In this document: in pieces, positions 50,438 through 58,668 of the stretch | Layout: every line of letters starts with the position of its first letter | How positions within the stretch are numbered: the first letter of the stretch is position 1 | Origin: Flavobacterium frigoris | GTDB taxonomy: Bacteria; Bacteroidota; Bacteroidia; Flavobacteriales; Flavobacteriaceae | Assembly (NCBI RefSeq): GCF_900111075.1 | Contig: NZ_FOFZ01000006.1 | Location: 1 to 64,000 of the forward strand | Length of the DNA stretch: 64,000 bases | Direction: 5' to 3' | The notes under the pieces: generated by a model | What the model saw: only the letters and a program-made list of their open reading frames with translations | Databases searched by the model: none | Told to the model about the DNA's origin: nothing | Made by a program: the position numbers and the translations under genes

Positions 50438-51574
50438 ATGAAAAAAGTACTTTTTATAGATCGTGACGGAACTATGGTTTTAGAACCAGAAGGATACCAA
50501 TTAGATAGTTTAGATAAATTAGAATTTTATCCAAAAGCATTTCAATATTTGGCAAAAATTGCTAAGGAATTAGAATACGAATTGGTCATGGTGACCAACC
50601 AAGACGGTTTAGGAACAGACAGTTTTCCAGAAGATACGTTTTGGCCAACACAGAATTTTATTTTAAGAGCTTTCGAAAATGAAGGCGTTCTTTTTGATGA
50701 TATTTTTGTTGATCGGTCGTTTCCAGAGGATAATGCGCCAACGCGCAAACCAAGGACTGGAATGTTACTAAAATACATCGATAACCCAGCTTATGATTTG
50801 GTTAACTCATTTGTATTAGGAGATCGTTTAACAGATGTGGAATTGGCTAAAAACCTAGGTGCAAAAGCAATTTTCATGAACGTGAGTGAAGGTGCGGGAA
50901 GTACTGAAATCGCTTCTAAGCGTGAAGAATTAGATGATGTTATTACATTACAATCAACGGACTGGAAAGAGATTTATGAGTATTTGAAATTAGAGGCACG
51001 TTCGGCTACAATTTCGAGAAAAACGAATGAAACGGATATTTACATCAATTTAAATTTGGATGGAACAGGAAAGAGCAAAATCGAAACTGGAATTGCTTTT
51101 TTTGATCATATGCTAGACCAAATTGCACGTCACGGACAAATGGACTTAGAAATCCTTGTAAAAGGAGATTTAGAAGTGGACGAACATCATACAATTGAAG
51201 ATACCGCGATTGCTTTAGGTGAAGTTTTTGCGAAAGCATTAGGAAATAAACTAGGGATTGAGCGTTACGGTTTCTGTTTGCCTATGGACGACTGCTTAGC
51301 GCAAGTAGCGATTGACTTTGGAGGTAGAAACTGGTTGGTTTGGGAAACCGAATTCAAACGCGAAATGGTAGGAAAAATGCCAACAGAGATGTTTTTGCAT
51401 TTCTTTAAATCTTTCTCTGATGGTGCCAAAGCGAACATCAATATAAAAGCGGAAGGACAAAATGAACATCACAAAATTGAGGCAATTTTTAAGGCTTTCG
51501 CCAAAGCGATAAAAGTAGCCGTAAAACGCGATACCGAGAAAATGATTTTGCCATCGACGAAAGGGATGCTTTAA
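50438..51574 (+). CDS. hisB: Bifunctional HisB (histidinol-phosphatase and IGP dehydratase)
   Basis: This 378-residue fusion has residues 1 to about 165 as a HAD-type histidinol-phosphate phosphatase, with nucleophile Asp8 and Asp10 in [23 protein letters not shown], and Zn-binding region [22 protein letters not shown] (one Cys site is replaced, so zinc may be absent). Residues about 185-378 are imidazoleglycerol-phosphate dehydratase with [34 protein letters not shown], and [16 protein letters not shown] plus [18 protein letters not shown], the Mn-binding His/Glu sets. Both steps of the pathway are covered. A perfect 25-bp palindrome lies just after its stop codon. Confidence 0.96.
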   Translation: MKKVLFIDRDGTMVLEPEGYQLDSLDKLEFYPKAFQYLAKIAKELEYELVMVTNQDGLGTDSFPEDTFWPTQNFILRAFENEGVLFDDIFVDRSFPEDNAPTRKPRTGMLLKYIDNPAYDLVNSFVLGDRLTDVELAKNLGAKAIFMNVSEGAGSTEIASKREELDDVITLQSTDWKEIYEYLKLEARSATISRKTNETDIYINLNLDGTGKSKIETGIAFFDHMLDQIARHGQMDLEILVKGDLEVDEHHTIEDTAIALGEVFAKALGNKLGIERYGFCLPMDDCLAQVAIDFGGRNWLVWETEFKREMVGKMPTEMFLHFFKSFSDGAKANINIKAEGQNEHHKIEAIFKAFAKAIKVAVKRDTEKMILPSTKGML

Positions 51575-51581
51575 AAAAGTT

Positions 51582-51637
51582 GTTTAAAGTTTCAGGTTTA
51601 AAGTTAGCACGATAACTTTAAACCTGAAACTTTAAAC
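51582..51637. repeat. Perfect 25-bp palindrome between hisB and hisH
   Basis: Arms 51582-51606 and 51613-51637 are fully complementary with a 6-base loop; the outer ends are GTTTAAAGTTTCAGG. It fills most of the 78-base spacer. No T-tract follows, so it is more likely a dispersed palindrome or mRNA processing/stability element than a terminator. Confidence 0.85.
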
Positions 51638-51652
51638 TTGAAACAAAAATAG

Positions 51653-52234
51653 ATGAAAATAGTAATCATAAATTACGGAGCAGGAAATATTCAGAGCATT
51701 ATGTTTGCTATCGAAAGATTGGGATTCAAAGCGGTTTTGAGTAACAACCCTGATGAAATCAAAGCAGCTGACAAAGTGATTTTTCCAGGAGTGGGTGAAG
51801 CCAGTTCAGCGATGAAAATGCTTTTAGCAAGCGGATTGGACAGTTTAATTCCAACATTAACGCAACCTGTTTTAGGAATTTGTTTGGGAATGCAGTTAAT
51901 GTGCAACAAATCAGAAGAAGGGAATACCAATGGTTTGGGGATTTTTAATATAGATGTGATTAAATTTACTTCAAAAGTAAAAGTGCCACAAATGGGTTGG
52001 AATCAAATATACAATTTGAAGTCGGCTTTATTCGACGGGATTGCTGAAAACGAATACATGTATTTAGTACATAGTTTTTATGCACCACTTTGTGATGAAG
52101 CGATTGCCACAACAAATTATGAAGTAGAATATGCATCAGCATTGCAAAAGGATAATTTTTACGGAACCCAGTTTCATCCCGAGAAAAGTGGTGATGTAGG
52201 GGAGAAAATTCTTGGAAACTTTCTAAAATTATAA
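51653..52234 (+). CDS. hisH: Imidazole glycerol phosphate synthase glutaminase subunit HisH
   Basis: HisH hydrolyses glutamine and passes ammonia to HisF. It is a 193-residue class I glutamine amidotransferase with nucleophile Cys77 in LGICLGMQLM and the His175/Glu177 pair in GTQFHPEKSGD. It begins MKIVIINYGAGNIQSIMFAIERLG, as typical for HisH. It forms a heterodimer with the product of hisF, which is two genes downstream (hisA lies between). The 25-bp palindrome stands just before its start, and the spacer to hisA carries AAATCnnnAATC-type repeat words. Confidence 0.97.
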   Translation: MKIVIINYGAGNIQSIMFAIERLGFKAVLSNNPDEIKAADKVIFPGVGEASSAMKMLLASGLDSLIPTLTQPVLGICLGMQLMCNKSEEGNTNGLGIFNIDVIKFTSKVKVPQMGWNQIYNLKSALFDGIAENEYMYLVHSFYAPLCDEAIATTNYEVEYASALQKDNFYGTQFHPEKSGDVGEKILGNFLKL

Positions 52235-52313
52235 CTATTTTAATGACAATGGCAAAAATCAATTTCAAGTACAATCTGAAATCAAAAATCGTTAATCTAC
52301 AATCGAAAATCAA

Positions 52314-53078
52314 ATGAGAATAATACCTGCAATAGATATCATCGACGGAAAATGTGTTCGCTTGTCAAAAGGGGATTACAACACCAAGATAATTTATAAT
52401 GAAAATCCGCTTGAGGTTGCCAAAGAATTTGAAGCGCACGGAATTGAATATTTACATTTAGTGGATCTTGACGGTGCAAAGTCAAGTCAGATTGTCAACT
52501 ACAAAATATTAGAGCAAATTGCTTCTAAAACAAAATTGAAAATTGATTTTGGCGGTGGATTGAAGTCGGATGCCGACTTGAAAATTGCTTTTGAAAGTGG
52601 TGCTAACCAAATCACCGGTGGAAGTATTGCAGTCAAAAACAGAGCCTTATTCGAAAAATGGATTCAAGAATACGGTGCTGATAAAATCATACTTGGAGCA
52701 GATGCAACTAATGAAAAAGTAGCTGTATCAGGTTGGTTAGAAGAATCTGATGAAGACTTAATTCCATTTATACAAGGATATCAAGCTAAAGGAATTCAAC
52801 ACGTTATTTGTACAGATATAGCCAAAGATGGAATGCTTGAAGGACCAAGTTTTGATTTGTATAAAAAAATTATTGATGAATGCAACGTCACTTCGAGCGC
52901 AGTCGAGAAGTTGGCGAAAGCCAAAGCAATAAAATTAATCGCTTCAGGTGGAATTTCTACCTTTGATGAATTGCCTAAATTAGCCGAATTAGGTTGCGAA
53001 GGCACTATAATAGGAAAAGCGATTTACGAAGGACGAATTAGTTTGAAACAATTAGAAAACTACATATTAAATAAATAA
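52314..53078 (+). CDS. hisA: HisA isomerase with an apparent in-frame repeat insertion
   Basis: HisA performs the Amadori isomerisation of ProFAR to PRFAR. The 254-residue protein is a TIM barrel with catalytic Asp8 ([19 protein letters not shown]), [18 protein letters not shown], catalytic Asp168 ([10 protein letters not shown]) and [29 protein letters not shown]. Compared with my recollection of Flavobacterium HisA, about a dozen residues are extra around 191-204 ([13 protein letters not shown]) between LYKKIIDE and KLIASGG. The DNA there (52887-52911) is an imperfect palindrome of a word found as an intergenic repeat in the genus. The insertion keeps frame and lies in a surface helix/loop, so activity may be retained. 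Confidence 0.95.
   Translation: MRIIPAIDIIDGKCVRLSKGDYNTKIIYNENPLEVAKEFEAHGIEYLHLVDLDGAKSSQIVNYKILEQIASKTKLKIDFGGGLKSDADLKIAFESGANQITGGSIAVKNRALFEKWIQEYGADKIILGADATNEKVAVSGWLEESDEDLIPFIQGYQAKGIQHVICTDIAKDGMLEGPSFDLYKKIIDECNVTSSAVEKLAKAKAIKLIASGGISTFDELPKLAELGCEGTIIGKAIYEGRISLKQLENYILNK
52887..52911. repeat. Palindromic repeat inside hisA
   Basis: The segment contains CTTCGAGCGCAGTCGAGAAG, with ACTTC/GAAGT at its ends and TCGA...TCGA inside. I recognise this word as a dispersed intergenic repeat in Flavobacterium genomes. Here it is translated in frame as part of VTSSAVEK. Recognition is from memory and not from a search. Confidence 0.6.
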
Positions 53079-53285
53079 GTATTTCGCAAAGAGACACAAA
53101 GGAAAAACGAAGATTAGCTGAGATTTTTGTGTGTCTGTGTGAAAACTTCGAGAATCTATGTGGAATAAACAATTAAATGAATGTATAATGCCATAGAGTA
53201 TTCGGCAAAGTAACACAAAGAGAACACAGAGCTTGACAAAAGTTTTGCGTATCTCTGTGGAAGCTCTGCGAACCTCTGTGTAACA
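53078..53285. repeat. Two diverged copies of a 90-bp repeat between hisA and hisF
   Basis: A unit starting AGTATTTCGCAAAGAGACAC (53078) aligns over its length with one starting AGTATTCGGCAAAGTAACAC (53197). Both contain CACAAAG near the start and a G-T-rich inverted half (CTTCGAGAATCTATGTGG and GCTCTGCGAACCTCTGTGT). Each copy is itself an imperfect palindrome. The 216-base gap holds nothing else. Confidence 0.6.
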
Positions 53286-53294
53286 AAAAATGAC

Positions 53295-54050
53295 ATGCTA
53301 ACAAAAAGAATAATCCCCTGTCTAGATATAAAAAACGGACGAACCGTTAAAGGTGTAAATTTCGTAGATTTGCGTGATGCTGGTGATCCTGTGGAATTAG
53401 CCAAAATCTATTCCGATGAAGGAGCTGATGAATTGGTTTTCTTGGATATTTCTGCAACAGAAGAAAGAAGAAAAACTTTGGTTGATTTAGTACGAAAAGT
53501 GGCTTCTACAATTAATATCCCGTTTACGGTAGGTGGTGGAATTTCATCCGTGGAGGATGTTGAAATTTTGCTTCAGAATGGAGCGGATAAGGTTTCAATC
53601 AATTCCTCGGCTGTAAAAAATCCCCAATTGATTAATGACTTGGCTCAAAAATTTGGAAGTCAATGTGTAGTTGTTGCAATCGATGCCAAACAGATTGACG
53701 GTCGCTGGATTGTACATTTGGTAGGGGGAAAAGTGCCAACGGAATTGAACTTGTTTGATTGGGCAAAAGAAGTAGAACAAAGAGGCGCGGGGGAAATCCT
53801 GTTTACATCAATGGATAATGATGGAACCAAAAACGGATTTGCAAATGAAGCTTTAGCCAAACTTTCAAGTTTAGTCAATATTCCAATAATTGCCTCGGGT
53901 GGTGCTGGGAACATACAACATTTTGTAGATACTTTTATTGATGGAAAGGCAGATGCAGCATTGGCAGCAAGCGTATTTCACTTTAAAGAAATTGAAATCA
54001 AAACACTAAAAAAAGAACTTAAAAATAATAATATTGAGGTTAGAATATAG
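53295..54050 (+). CDS. hisF: Imidazole glycerol phosphate synthase cyclase subunit HisF
   Basis: HisF uses ammonia from HisH to convert PRFAR into imidazoleglycerol phosphate and AICAR. The 251-residue TIM barrel has catalytic Asp11 ([18 protein letters not shown]) and Asp130 ([12 protein letters not shown]). Phosphate-binding [24 protein letters not shown] and [17 protein letters not shown] are also present. The ATG at 53295 follows a repeat-rich spacer whose last bases (AACAAAAAATGAC) are A-rich, as is usual for Bacteroidota starts. hisIE follows after 45 bases. Confidence 0.97.
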   Translation: MLTKRIIPCLDIKNGRTVKGVNFVDLRDAGDPVELAKIYSDEGADELVFLDISATEERRKTLVDLVRKVASTINIPFTVGGGISSVEDVEILLQNGADKVSINSSAVKNPQLINDLAQKFGSQCVVVAIDAKQIDGRWIVHLVGGKVPTELNLFDWAKEVEQRGAGEILFTSMDNDGTKNGFANEALAKLSSLVNIPIIASGGAGNIQHFVDTFIDGKADAALAASVFHFKEIEIKTLKKELKNNNIEVRI

Positions 54051-54095
54051 TTTTATCTTTAAGACATTCGACTTTATAACTTTAGACTAAAAATA

Positions 54096-54695
54096 ATGAA
54101 TATAGATTTTTCAAAAAATACAGACGGATTAATTCCTGTCATAATTCAGGATAGTGAAACCAATACTGTTTTAATGTTAGGTTATATGAATGCGGAAGCC
54201 TATCAAAAAACTGTGGATACTAAAAAAGTGACATTTTACAGCAGATCGAAACAAAGACTTTGGACAAAAGGAGAGGAAAGTGGTAATTTTTTGAATCTAA
54301 TAGACATCAAAAATGACTGTGACAATGACACCTTGCTAATTCAAGTAAAACCGGAAGGCCCTACATGTCACAAAGGAACTGATACCTGCTGGGCAACAAA
54401 AAACAAAACGAATTACGGTTTCATTTCTGCTCTTGAAGACACCATTCAAGCACGAAGAGAAAATGCAGATTCTGAAAAGAGTTATGTGGCTTCTTTATTT
54501 AAATTAGGAATCAATAAGATTGCACAGAAAGTCGGTGAAGAAGCAGTCGAAGTGGTTATCGAGGCAAAAGATGAAAACGACGACTTGTTTTTAAGTGAAA
54601 GTGCCGATTTACTTTTCCATTACCTAATTCTACTACAGGCAAAAGGGTTCAAAATCAACGATGTAGTTGACGTATTAAAAAGTCGCCAAAAATAG
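54096..54695 (+). CDS. hisI: Bifunctional PRA-CH cyclohydrolase/PRA-PH pyrophosphatase HisIE
   Basis: This 199-residue fusion catalyses steps two and three of the pathway. Residues 1 to about 100 are the zinc/Mg phosphoribosyl-AMP cyclohydrolase (VLMLGYMNAEAYQKT, TFYSRSKQRLWTKGEESGNFL, DNDTLLIQVKPEGPTCHKGTDTCW with the metal-binding Cys residues). Residues about 108-199 are the helical phosphoribosyl-ATP pyrophosphatase (ALEDTIQARRENADSEKSYVASLF, QKVGEEAVEVVIEAKDENDDLFLSESADLLFHYLILLQ with its acidic Mg-binding residues). It is the last gene of the his operon, and a terminator follows at 54726. Confidence 0.97.
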   Translation: MNIDFSKNTDGLIPVIIQDSETNTVLMLGYMNAEAYQKTVDTKKVTFYSRSKQRLWTKGEESGNFLNLIDIKNDCDNDTLLIQVKPEGPTCHKGTDTCWATKNKTNYGFISALEDTIQARRENADSEKSYVASLFKLGINKIAQKVGEEAVEVVIEAKDENDDLFLSESADLLFHYLILLQAKGFKINDVVDVLKSRQK

Positions 54696-54725
54696 ATATT
54701 TTTTTTCTTTTTAATTAAACGATAT

Positions 54726-54761
54726 AAAACCCAACAGTAATTTCATTTGCTGTTGGGTTTT
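54726..54761 (+). terminator. Rho-independent terminator of the his operon
   Basis: AAAACCCAACAG/CTGTTGGGTTTT, a perfect 12-bp stem with a 12-base loop, followed by a T-rich tail. It closes the his operon. Confidence 0.9.
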
Positions 54762-54831
54762 ATTTTTTCTTTTATTTCAAGTTGCAATCCCCTATATTTA
54801 CTATTATTTATAAAATACCACATTACACGTT

Positions 54832-55968
54832 ATGAATTTTGACAATACAAGCAACACTTTAGATCTTAAAGGTACAATCATAAAAACAGGACTGCACATA
54901 ATATTAACCACCGATGAAGATGATTTACGTCCAGTATATTTTTCGGGTAATTTTAACGATTGGGATACGCAAGATAAAGAGTTCGTAATGGAAAAAATTG
55001 GAAGTGGTTTATATCATTTCAAATTCACCCATGATTTTGACTATCCTGAAACTTTATTGTATAAATTTACAAAAGGGGATTGGAGCGAAGTGGAAATTGA
55101 CAGGAACGGCAATCGTACTGAAAACAGGTCAACAAAGAAGCATACGGGAATACAAAACGAACATGTAAGTAGGTGGAGAAAAAACTGGCTGCCATTCAAA
55201 CCAAGCTATTTGCCACAAGTCCTACTCATTTCGGATGAATTTGAAATTACTGAACTGAATCGAACTAGGAAAATATGGGCGTTGCTTCCTCACGATTATG
55301 ATACTTCACACGAAAGCTATCCCGTGATGTATTTACAGGATGCCCAGAATTTATTCAATGAGAATACAGAATATGGTAATTGGGAGATTGACAAAAAATT
55401 GGCTGTAATGTCAGAGTATAAAATTGGAAAGATTATTATAATTGCCATTGAACATGCGGAAGAAGACAGACTAAAAGAATATAATGTAGGTAAAACAATA
55501 TTAGGAAAAGGACAGGGAAAAAAATACATCCGTTTTGTAACCAAAACGTTGAAACCGTTTGTAGATACTAATTTCCGTACTAAAACAGACCGCGCTAATA
55601 CCGGAATAGGGGGTAGTTCAATGGGTGCATTAATCAGTATTTTTAGTGGACTGAGATATCCAAAAGTGTTTGGTAAATTGATGATTTTTTCTCCTTCGCT
55701 TTGGGTTAAGCCTGATATGAAAATAAAAGTGGACGAAGACGTTACAGAAGACACCAAAATATATTTATATGCCGGTGGTGATGAAAGTGACACTATGATA
55801 GAACATGTAAAAAAATTCAAGGATCGCGCCATTGCAAACGAATTTGTAAAAGATAAAATGAAAATTAATTTGAGCATCAATAAAGAAGGAAAACACAACG
55901 AGACCTATTGGAGTGATGAATTTCCTAAAGCTATTGAGTGGCTTTTTTTTAACACAAAAGATAATTAA
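54832..55968 (+). CDS. Esterase (EsteraseD/Fes-like) with N-terminal CBM-like domain
   Basis: This 378-residue protein has no signal peptide and so is probably cytoplasmic. Residues about 20-110 resemble a glycogen/starch-binding beta-sandwich (VYFSGNFNDWDTQDKEFVMEKIGSGLYHFKF, then YKFTKGDWSEVEIDRNGNRTENR), as in many iron-siderophore-type esterases. Residues about 140-375 are an alpha/beta hydrolase of the putative esterase family: KIWALLPHDYDTSHESYPVMYLQDAQNLF, and the nucleophile elbow GIGGSSMGALIS (Ser near 263), with a C-terminal His in GKHNETYW. The substrate is unknown; an ester or thioester of a peptide-like compound is possible given the next genes. It abuts the M17 peptidase gene (stop 55968, start 55969). 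Confidence 0.8.
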   Translation: MNFDNTSNTLDLKGTIIKTGLHIILTTDEDDLRPVYFSGNFNDWDTQDKEFVMEKIGSGLYHFKFTHDFDYPETLLYKFTKGDWSEVEIDRNGNRTENRSTKKHTGIQNEHVSRWRKNWLPFKPSYLPQVLLISDEFEITELNRTRKIWALLPHDYDTSHESYPVMYLQDAQNLFNENTEYGNWEIDKKLAVMSEYKIGKIIIIAIEHAEEDRLKEYNVGKTILGKGQGKKYIRFVTKTLKPFVDTNFRTKTDRANTGIGGSSMGALISIFSGLRYPKVFGKLMIFSPSLWVKPDMKIKVDEDVTEDTKIYLYAGGDESDTMIEHVKKFKDRAIANEFVKDKMKINLSINKEGKHNETYWSDEFPKAIEWLFFNTKDN

Positions 55969-57399
55969 ATGAAAACGAAGCAAATAGATAAATTAGAGAA
56001 TTTTTCAGGAACCGTTTTAATACCCGTTTTTGAAACTAATGCAAAAAGTATAGTTCCAATCCAATTTGAAGGTTTAGAAATATCGTCTAAAGTTTTCTAC
56101 GGCAAGAAGGATACCTCTTATTTAGCCGAGAATAATAACATTACCTACCTATTTATTGGACTAGGTAAAGCAATCGAGTACAAGGGATTAAAAACAATAG
56201 CGAGGAGAATTTCCGCTAAGGAAAAAGAATCTTTTGGAAAAAATGTAGCATTATTTGTTCCAGAAGAATTCAATACTGACCAAGTAGAAGCAACCGTTTC
56301 TGGTCTATTGTTAGGTACTTATAATTTAGGTCATTTCAAAAAAGTGGACGAACATCCTTTTTTAAATCCGGATTTTGAACTAGAAATTTTATCTTCTAAA
56401 GATTATTCGGCAACAATCGATAAAGCGATCAAAATTGCTCGCGCCCAACTTCAAACTTTAGAACTGGTTGATTTACCACCAAATAAAGTAACACCGAAGT
56501 ATCTTGCAAATTGGGCTCAAGATAAAGGCGGTAAATATGGATTTGAGGTCAATGTTCTTGGTCTTGAAGCATGTCAAATAGAAGGACTCGGTGCTTTTTT
56601 AGCGGTTGGAAAAGGCAGTGAAAATGAACCACAATTTGTTATCATGACTTATACCCCAAAAGAAGATGTTCCTAACTTAAAGCATGTTGGGCTAGTGGGT
56701 AAAGGAATTACTTTTGACACTGGAGGTTTGAATATAAAAACAGCAGGAATGGTTCATATGAAGTGTGACATGGCTGGTGGTGCTGCCGTGTTTGGAGCCA
56801 TGCAATTGATTGCTGATTTGCAATTGCCTGTAAAAGTCACTGCTATTGTCCCTTGTGCAGAAAATGCTGTCGATGCAAAAGCATTTTTACCAAGTGATGT
56901 GATTCATAGTTACAACGGAACTTCAATCGAAATTATTGATACTGATGCTGAAGGTCGTTTGGTCCTAGCAGATGGTATTTCCTATCTTATAAAAAATTAC
57001 AAGCCAGAATATATAGTTGATATCGCTACACTTACTGGAAGTAGTGTTGGAACATTAGGATACGAATGTGGTGCTTTGTTTACCAATAATGAAACTATTT
57101 CCAAAAAGCTGCAGGAAGCGGGAGATTCAGTAGGCGAGCGTCTGTGGCAATTACCACTTTGGGATGTCTACAAACAAGACATTGAAAGTGACATTGCAGA
57201 TGTAAAAAATTATAGCGGAAAACCAGTAGCTGGTGCTATTAGCGCGGCTAAATTTTTAGAATATTTTACAAACGAGCATGCTGCTTGGGCACATTTGGAT
57301 GTCGCTGGTGTAGCATTTGGCGACGATGAATTTGCAAAAAGCAAACATGCTAAGGCATACGGAGTACATTTATTAACCAAATTCATTGAAAATTTATAA
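55969..57399 (+). CDS. M17 leucyl aminopeptidase
   Basis: This 476-residue cytosolic aminopeptidase has a macrodomain-like N-terminal region (about 1-160) and a catalytic domain with two metal sites. GLVGKGITFDTGGLNIKT carries the metal-binding Lys/Asp, MKCDMAGGAAVFGAM another Asp, and the signature NTDAEGRL is represented by DTDAEGRLVLADG (Asp/Glu ligands and Arg). The enzyme removes N-terminal residues from peptides and often cleaves Cys-Gly or gamma-related dipeptides. It starts directly after the esterase stop and ends 4 bases before an ATP-grasp gene, so all three are likely one transcript. This tight linkage suggests peptide turnover connected with the ligases nearby. Confidence 0.93.
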   Translation: MKTKQIDKLENFSGTVLIPVFETNAKSIVPIQFEGLEISSKVFYGKKDTSYLAENNNITYLFIGLGKAIEYKGLKTIARRISAKEKESFGKNVALFVPEEFNTDQVEATVSGLLLGTYNLGHFKKVDEHPFLNPDFELEILSSKDYSATIDKAIKIARAQLQTLELVDLPPNKVTPKYLANWAQDKGGKYGFEVNVLGLEACQIEGLGAFLAVGKGSENEPQFVIMTYTPKEDVPNLKHVGLVGKGITFDTGGLNIKTAGMVHMKCDMAGGAAVFGAMQLIADLQLPVKVTAIVPCAENAVDAKAFLPSDVIHSYNGTSIEIIDTDAEGRLVLADGISYLIKNYKPEYIVDIATLTGSSVGTLGYECGALFTNNETISKKLQEAGDSVGERLWQLPLWDVYKQDIESDIADVKNYSGKPVAGAISAAKFLEYFTNEHAAWAHLDVAGVAFGDDEFAKSKHAKAYGVHLLTKFIENL

Positions 57400-57403
57400 G
57401 CTT

Positions 57404-58618
57404 ATGCAAAATCCTAAAACCTTCATTTGTATTTCGAATTATTTCAAGGGAGCCGATTTTTTAATTCATTTAAAAAGTTTGGGCAACAAAGTCTACCTCA
57501 TAACCAGTGAAAAACTGAGAGACAAACCATGGCCGCATGATTCTATAGACGAAACCTTTTATATGCAAGGTCAGGATATCGATTGGAACTTAGAGCATTT
57601 ATTATTGGGTGTTGGGAACTTAATGAAGTCGAATCAAATTGATGCCATTGTAGCATTAGATGATTATGATGTAGAAAAAGCAACCTATCTGAGAGAAAAC
57701 CTGCGAATTGATGGTATGGGACAAACTACGGGACGTTATTTTAGAGATAAACTGGCGATGCGCATGAGAGCAAAGAGTTGTGGCATTTCTATTCCGGCTT
57801 TTTGTTCTTTATTTAACGATCACGACATTAATACGTTTGCCGATACTGTGTCTCCTCCATGGGTTTTAAAACCACGGTCAGAAGCCTCGGCGAACGGTAT
57901 TATAAAAGTATACGATAAAGAAACCTTATGGATTCATATTAATGAAATGGGAAACAACCGTTTCAAATATTTACTGGAACAATTCAAACTAGGTGCAGTA
58001 TATCATTGTGATAGTTTGATTTCAGATCGCAAAGTCATTTTTAGCTTGACTTCAAAATACTTGGTCACTCCGATGGAAATATCACAAGGTGGTGGTGTTT
58101 TTCGTAGCTCCAATATTCCTTATAATTCGGAAGACGATAAAGCGATAAAAAAGGTAAATGAGCAAGTCATGAAAGATTTCGGATTAAAACATGGCGCTGC
58201 ACATACTGAATTTATTAAAAGCGATGAAGATGGAAAAATTTACTTTTTAGAAACATCATCTCGCGTAGGTGGAGCGCATCTAGCAGAAATGGTCGAAGCT
58301 GCTTCAAATATAAATCTTTGGAAAGAATGGGCCGCCATTGAAGATGCATTGGTAAGAGATCAAAAATATAAGTTACCAAAAGTAAAAAAAGGCTATGCAG
58401 GAATTGTATTGACTTTGTCTAAATATCAAAATCCTGATCTGTCTTCTTTTTCTGACCCTGAGGTTTGCTTTAGAGTTCCTCTAGATTACCATGCCGGATT
58501 AGTGGTTCAGTCTGATAAAAGCGAAAGAGTTTTAGAGCTACTAACTGAATATGTAGATCGCTTAGTCGCTGATTTTACTGTAGTGGTACCCCAAGAAACA
58601 GTCTCAAAACTACATTAA
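57404..58618 (+). CDS. ATP-grasp amino acid/peptide ligase
   Basis: This 404-residue protein is of the ATP-grasp superfamily. The N-terminal preATP-grasp (about 1-105) includes ALDDYDVEKATYLRENL, with DKLAMRMRAKSCGISIPAFC at the domain junction. The ATP-binding lid has PPWVLKPRSEASANGIIKVYDKE. The metal-binding FLETSSRVGGAHLAEMVEAAS (the N/S-x-x-R-x-GG pattern of carboxylate-amine ligases) is near residues 285-305. It likely forms an amide or peptide bond through an acyl phosphate. Substrates are unknown. A TTG at 57386 could add six residues; ATG 57404 is preferred. It follows the M17 gene by 4 bases. A second, unrelated ATP-grasp gene lies on the other strand at 61076. Confidence 0.85.
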   Translation: MQNPKTFICISNYFKGADFLIHLKSLGNKVYLITSEKLRDKPWPHDSIDETFYMQGQDIDWNLEHLLLGVGNLMKSNQIDAIVALDDYDVEKATYLRENLRIDGMGQTTGRYFRDKLAMRMRAKSCGISIPAFCSLFNDHDINTFADTVSPPWVLKPRSEASANGIIKVYDKETLWIHINEMGNNRFKYLLEQFKLGAVYHCDSLISDRKVIFSLTSKYLVTPMEISQGGGVFRSSNIPYNSEDDKAIKKVNEQVMKDFGLKHGAAHTEFIKSDEDGKIYFLETSSRVGGAHLAEMVEAASNINLWKEWAAIEDALVRDQKYKLPKVKKGYAGIVLTLSKYQNPDLSSFSDPEVCFRVPLDYHAGLVVQSDKSERVLELLTEYVDRLVADFTVVVPQETVSKLH

Positions 58619-58668
58619 TAGAATAGTTCCGATTTAAAAATAGAATTGTATTAAAAGATTCCGCATTC

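Noticed and set aside
55317..55898. 193-codon minus-strand frame opposite the esterase gene
   Set aside because: It is long but fully inside a well-supported esterase gene and its hydrophobic translation shows no family motif.
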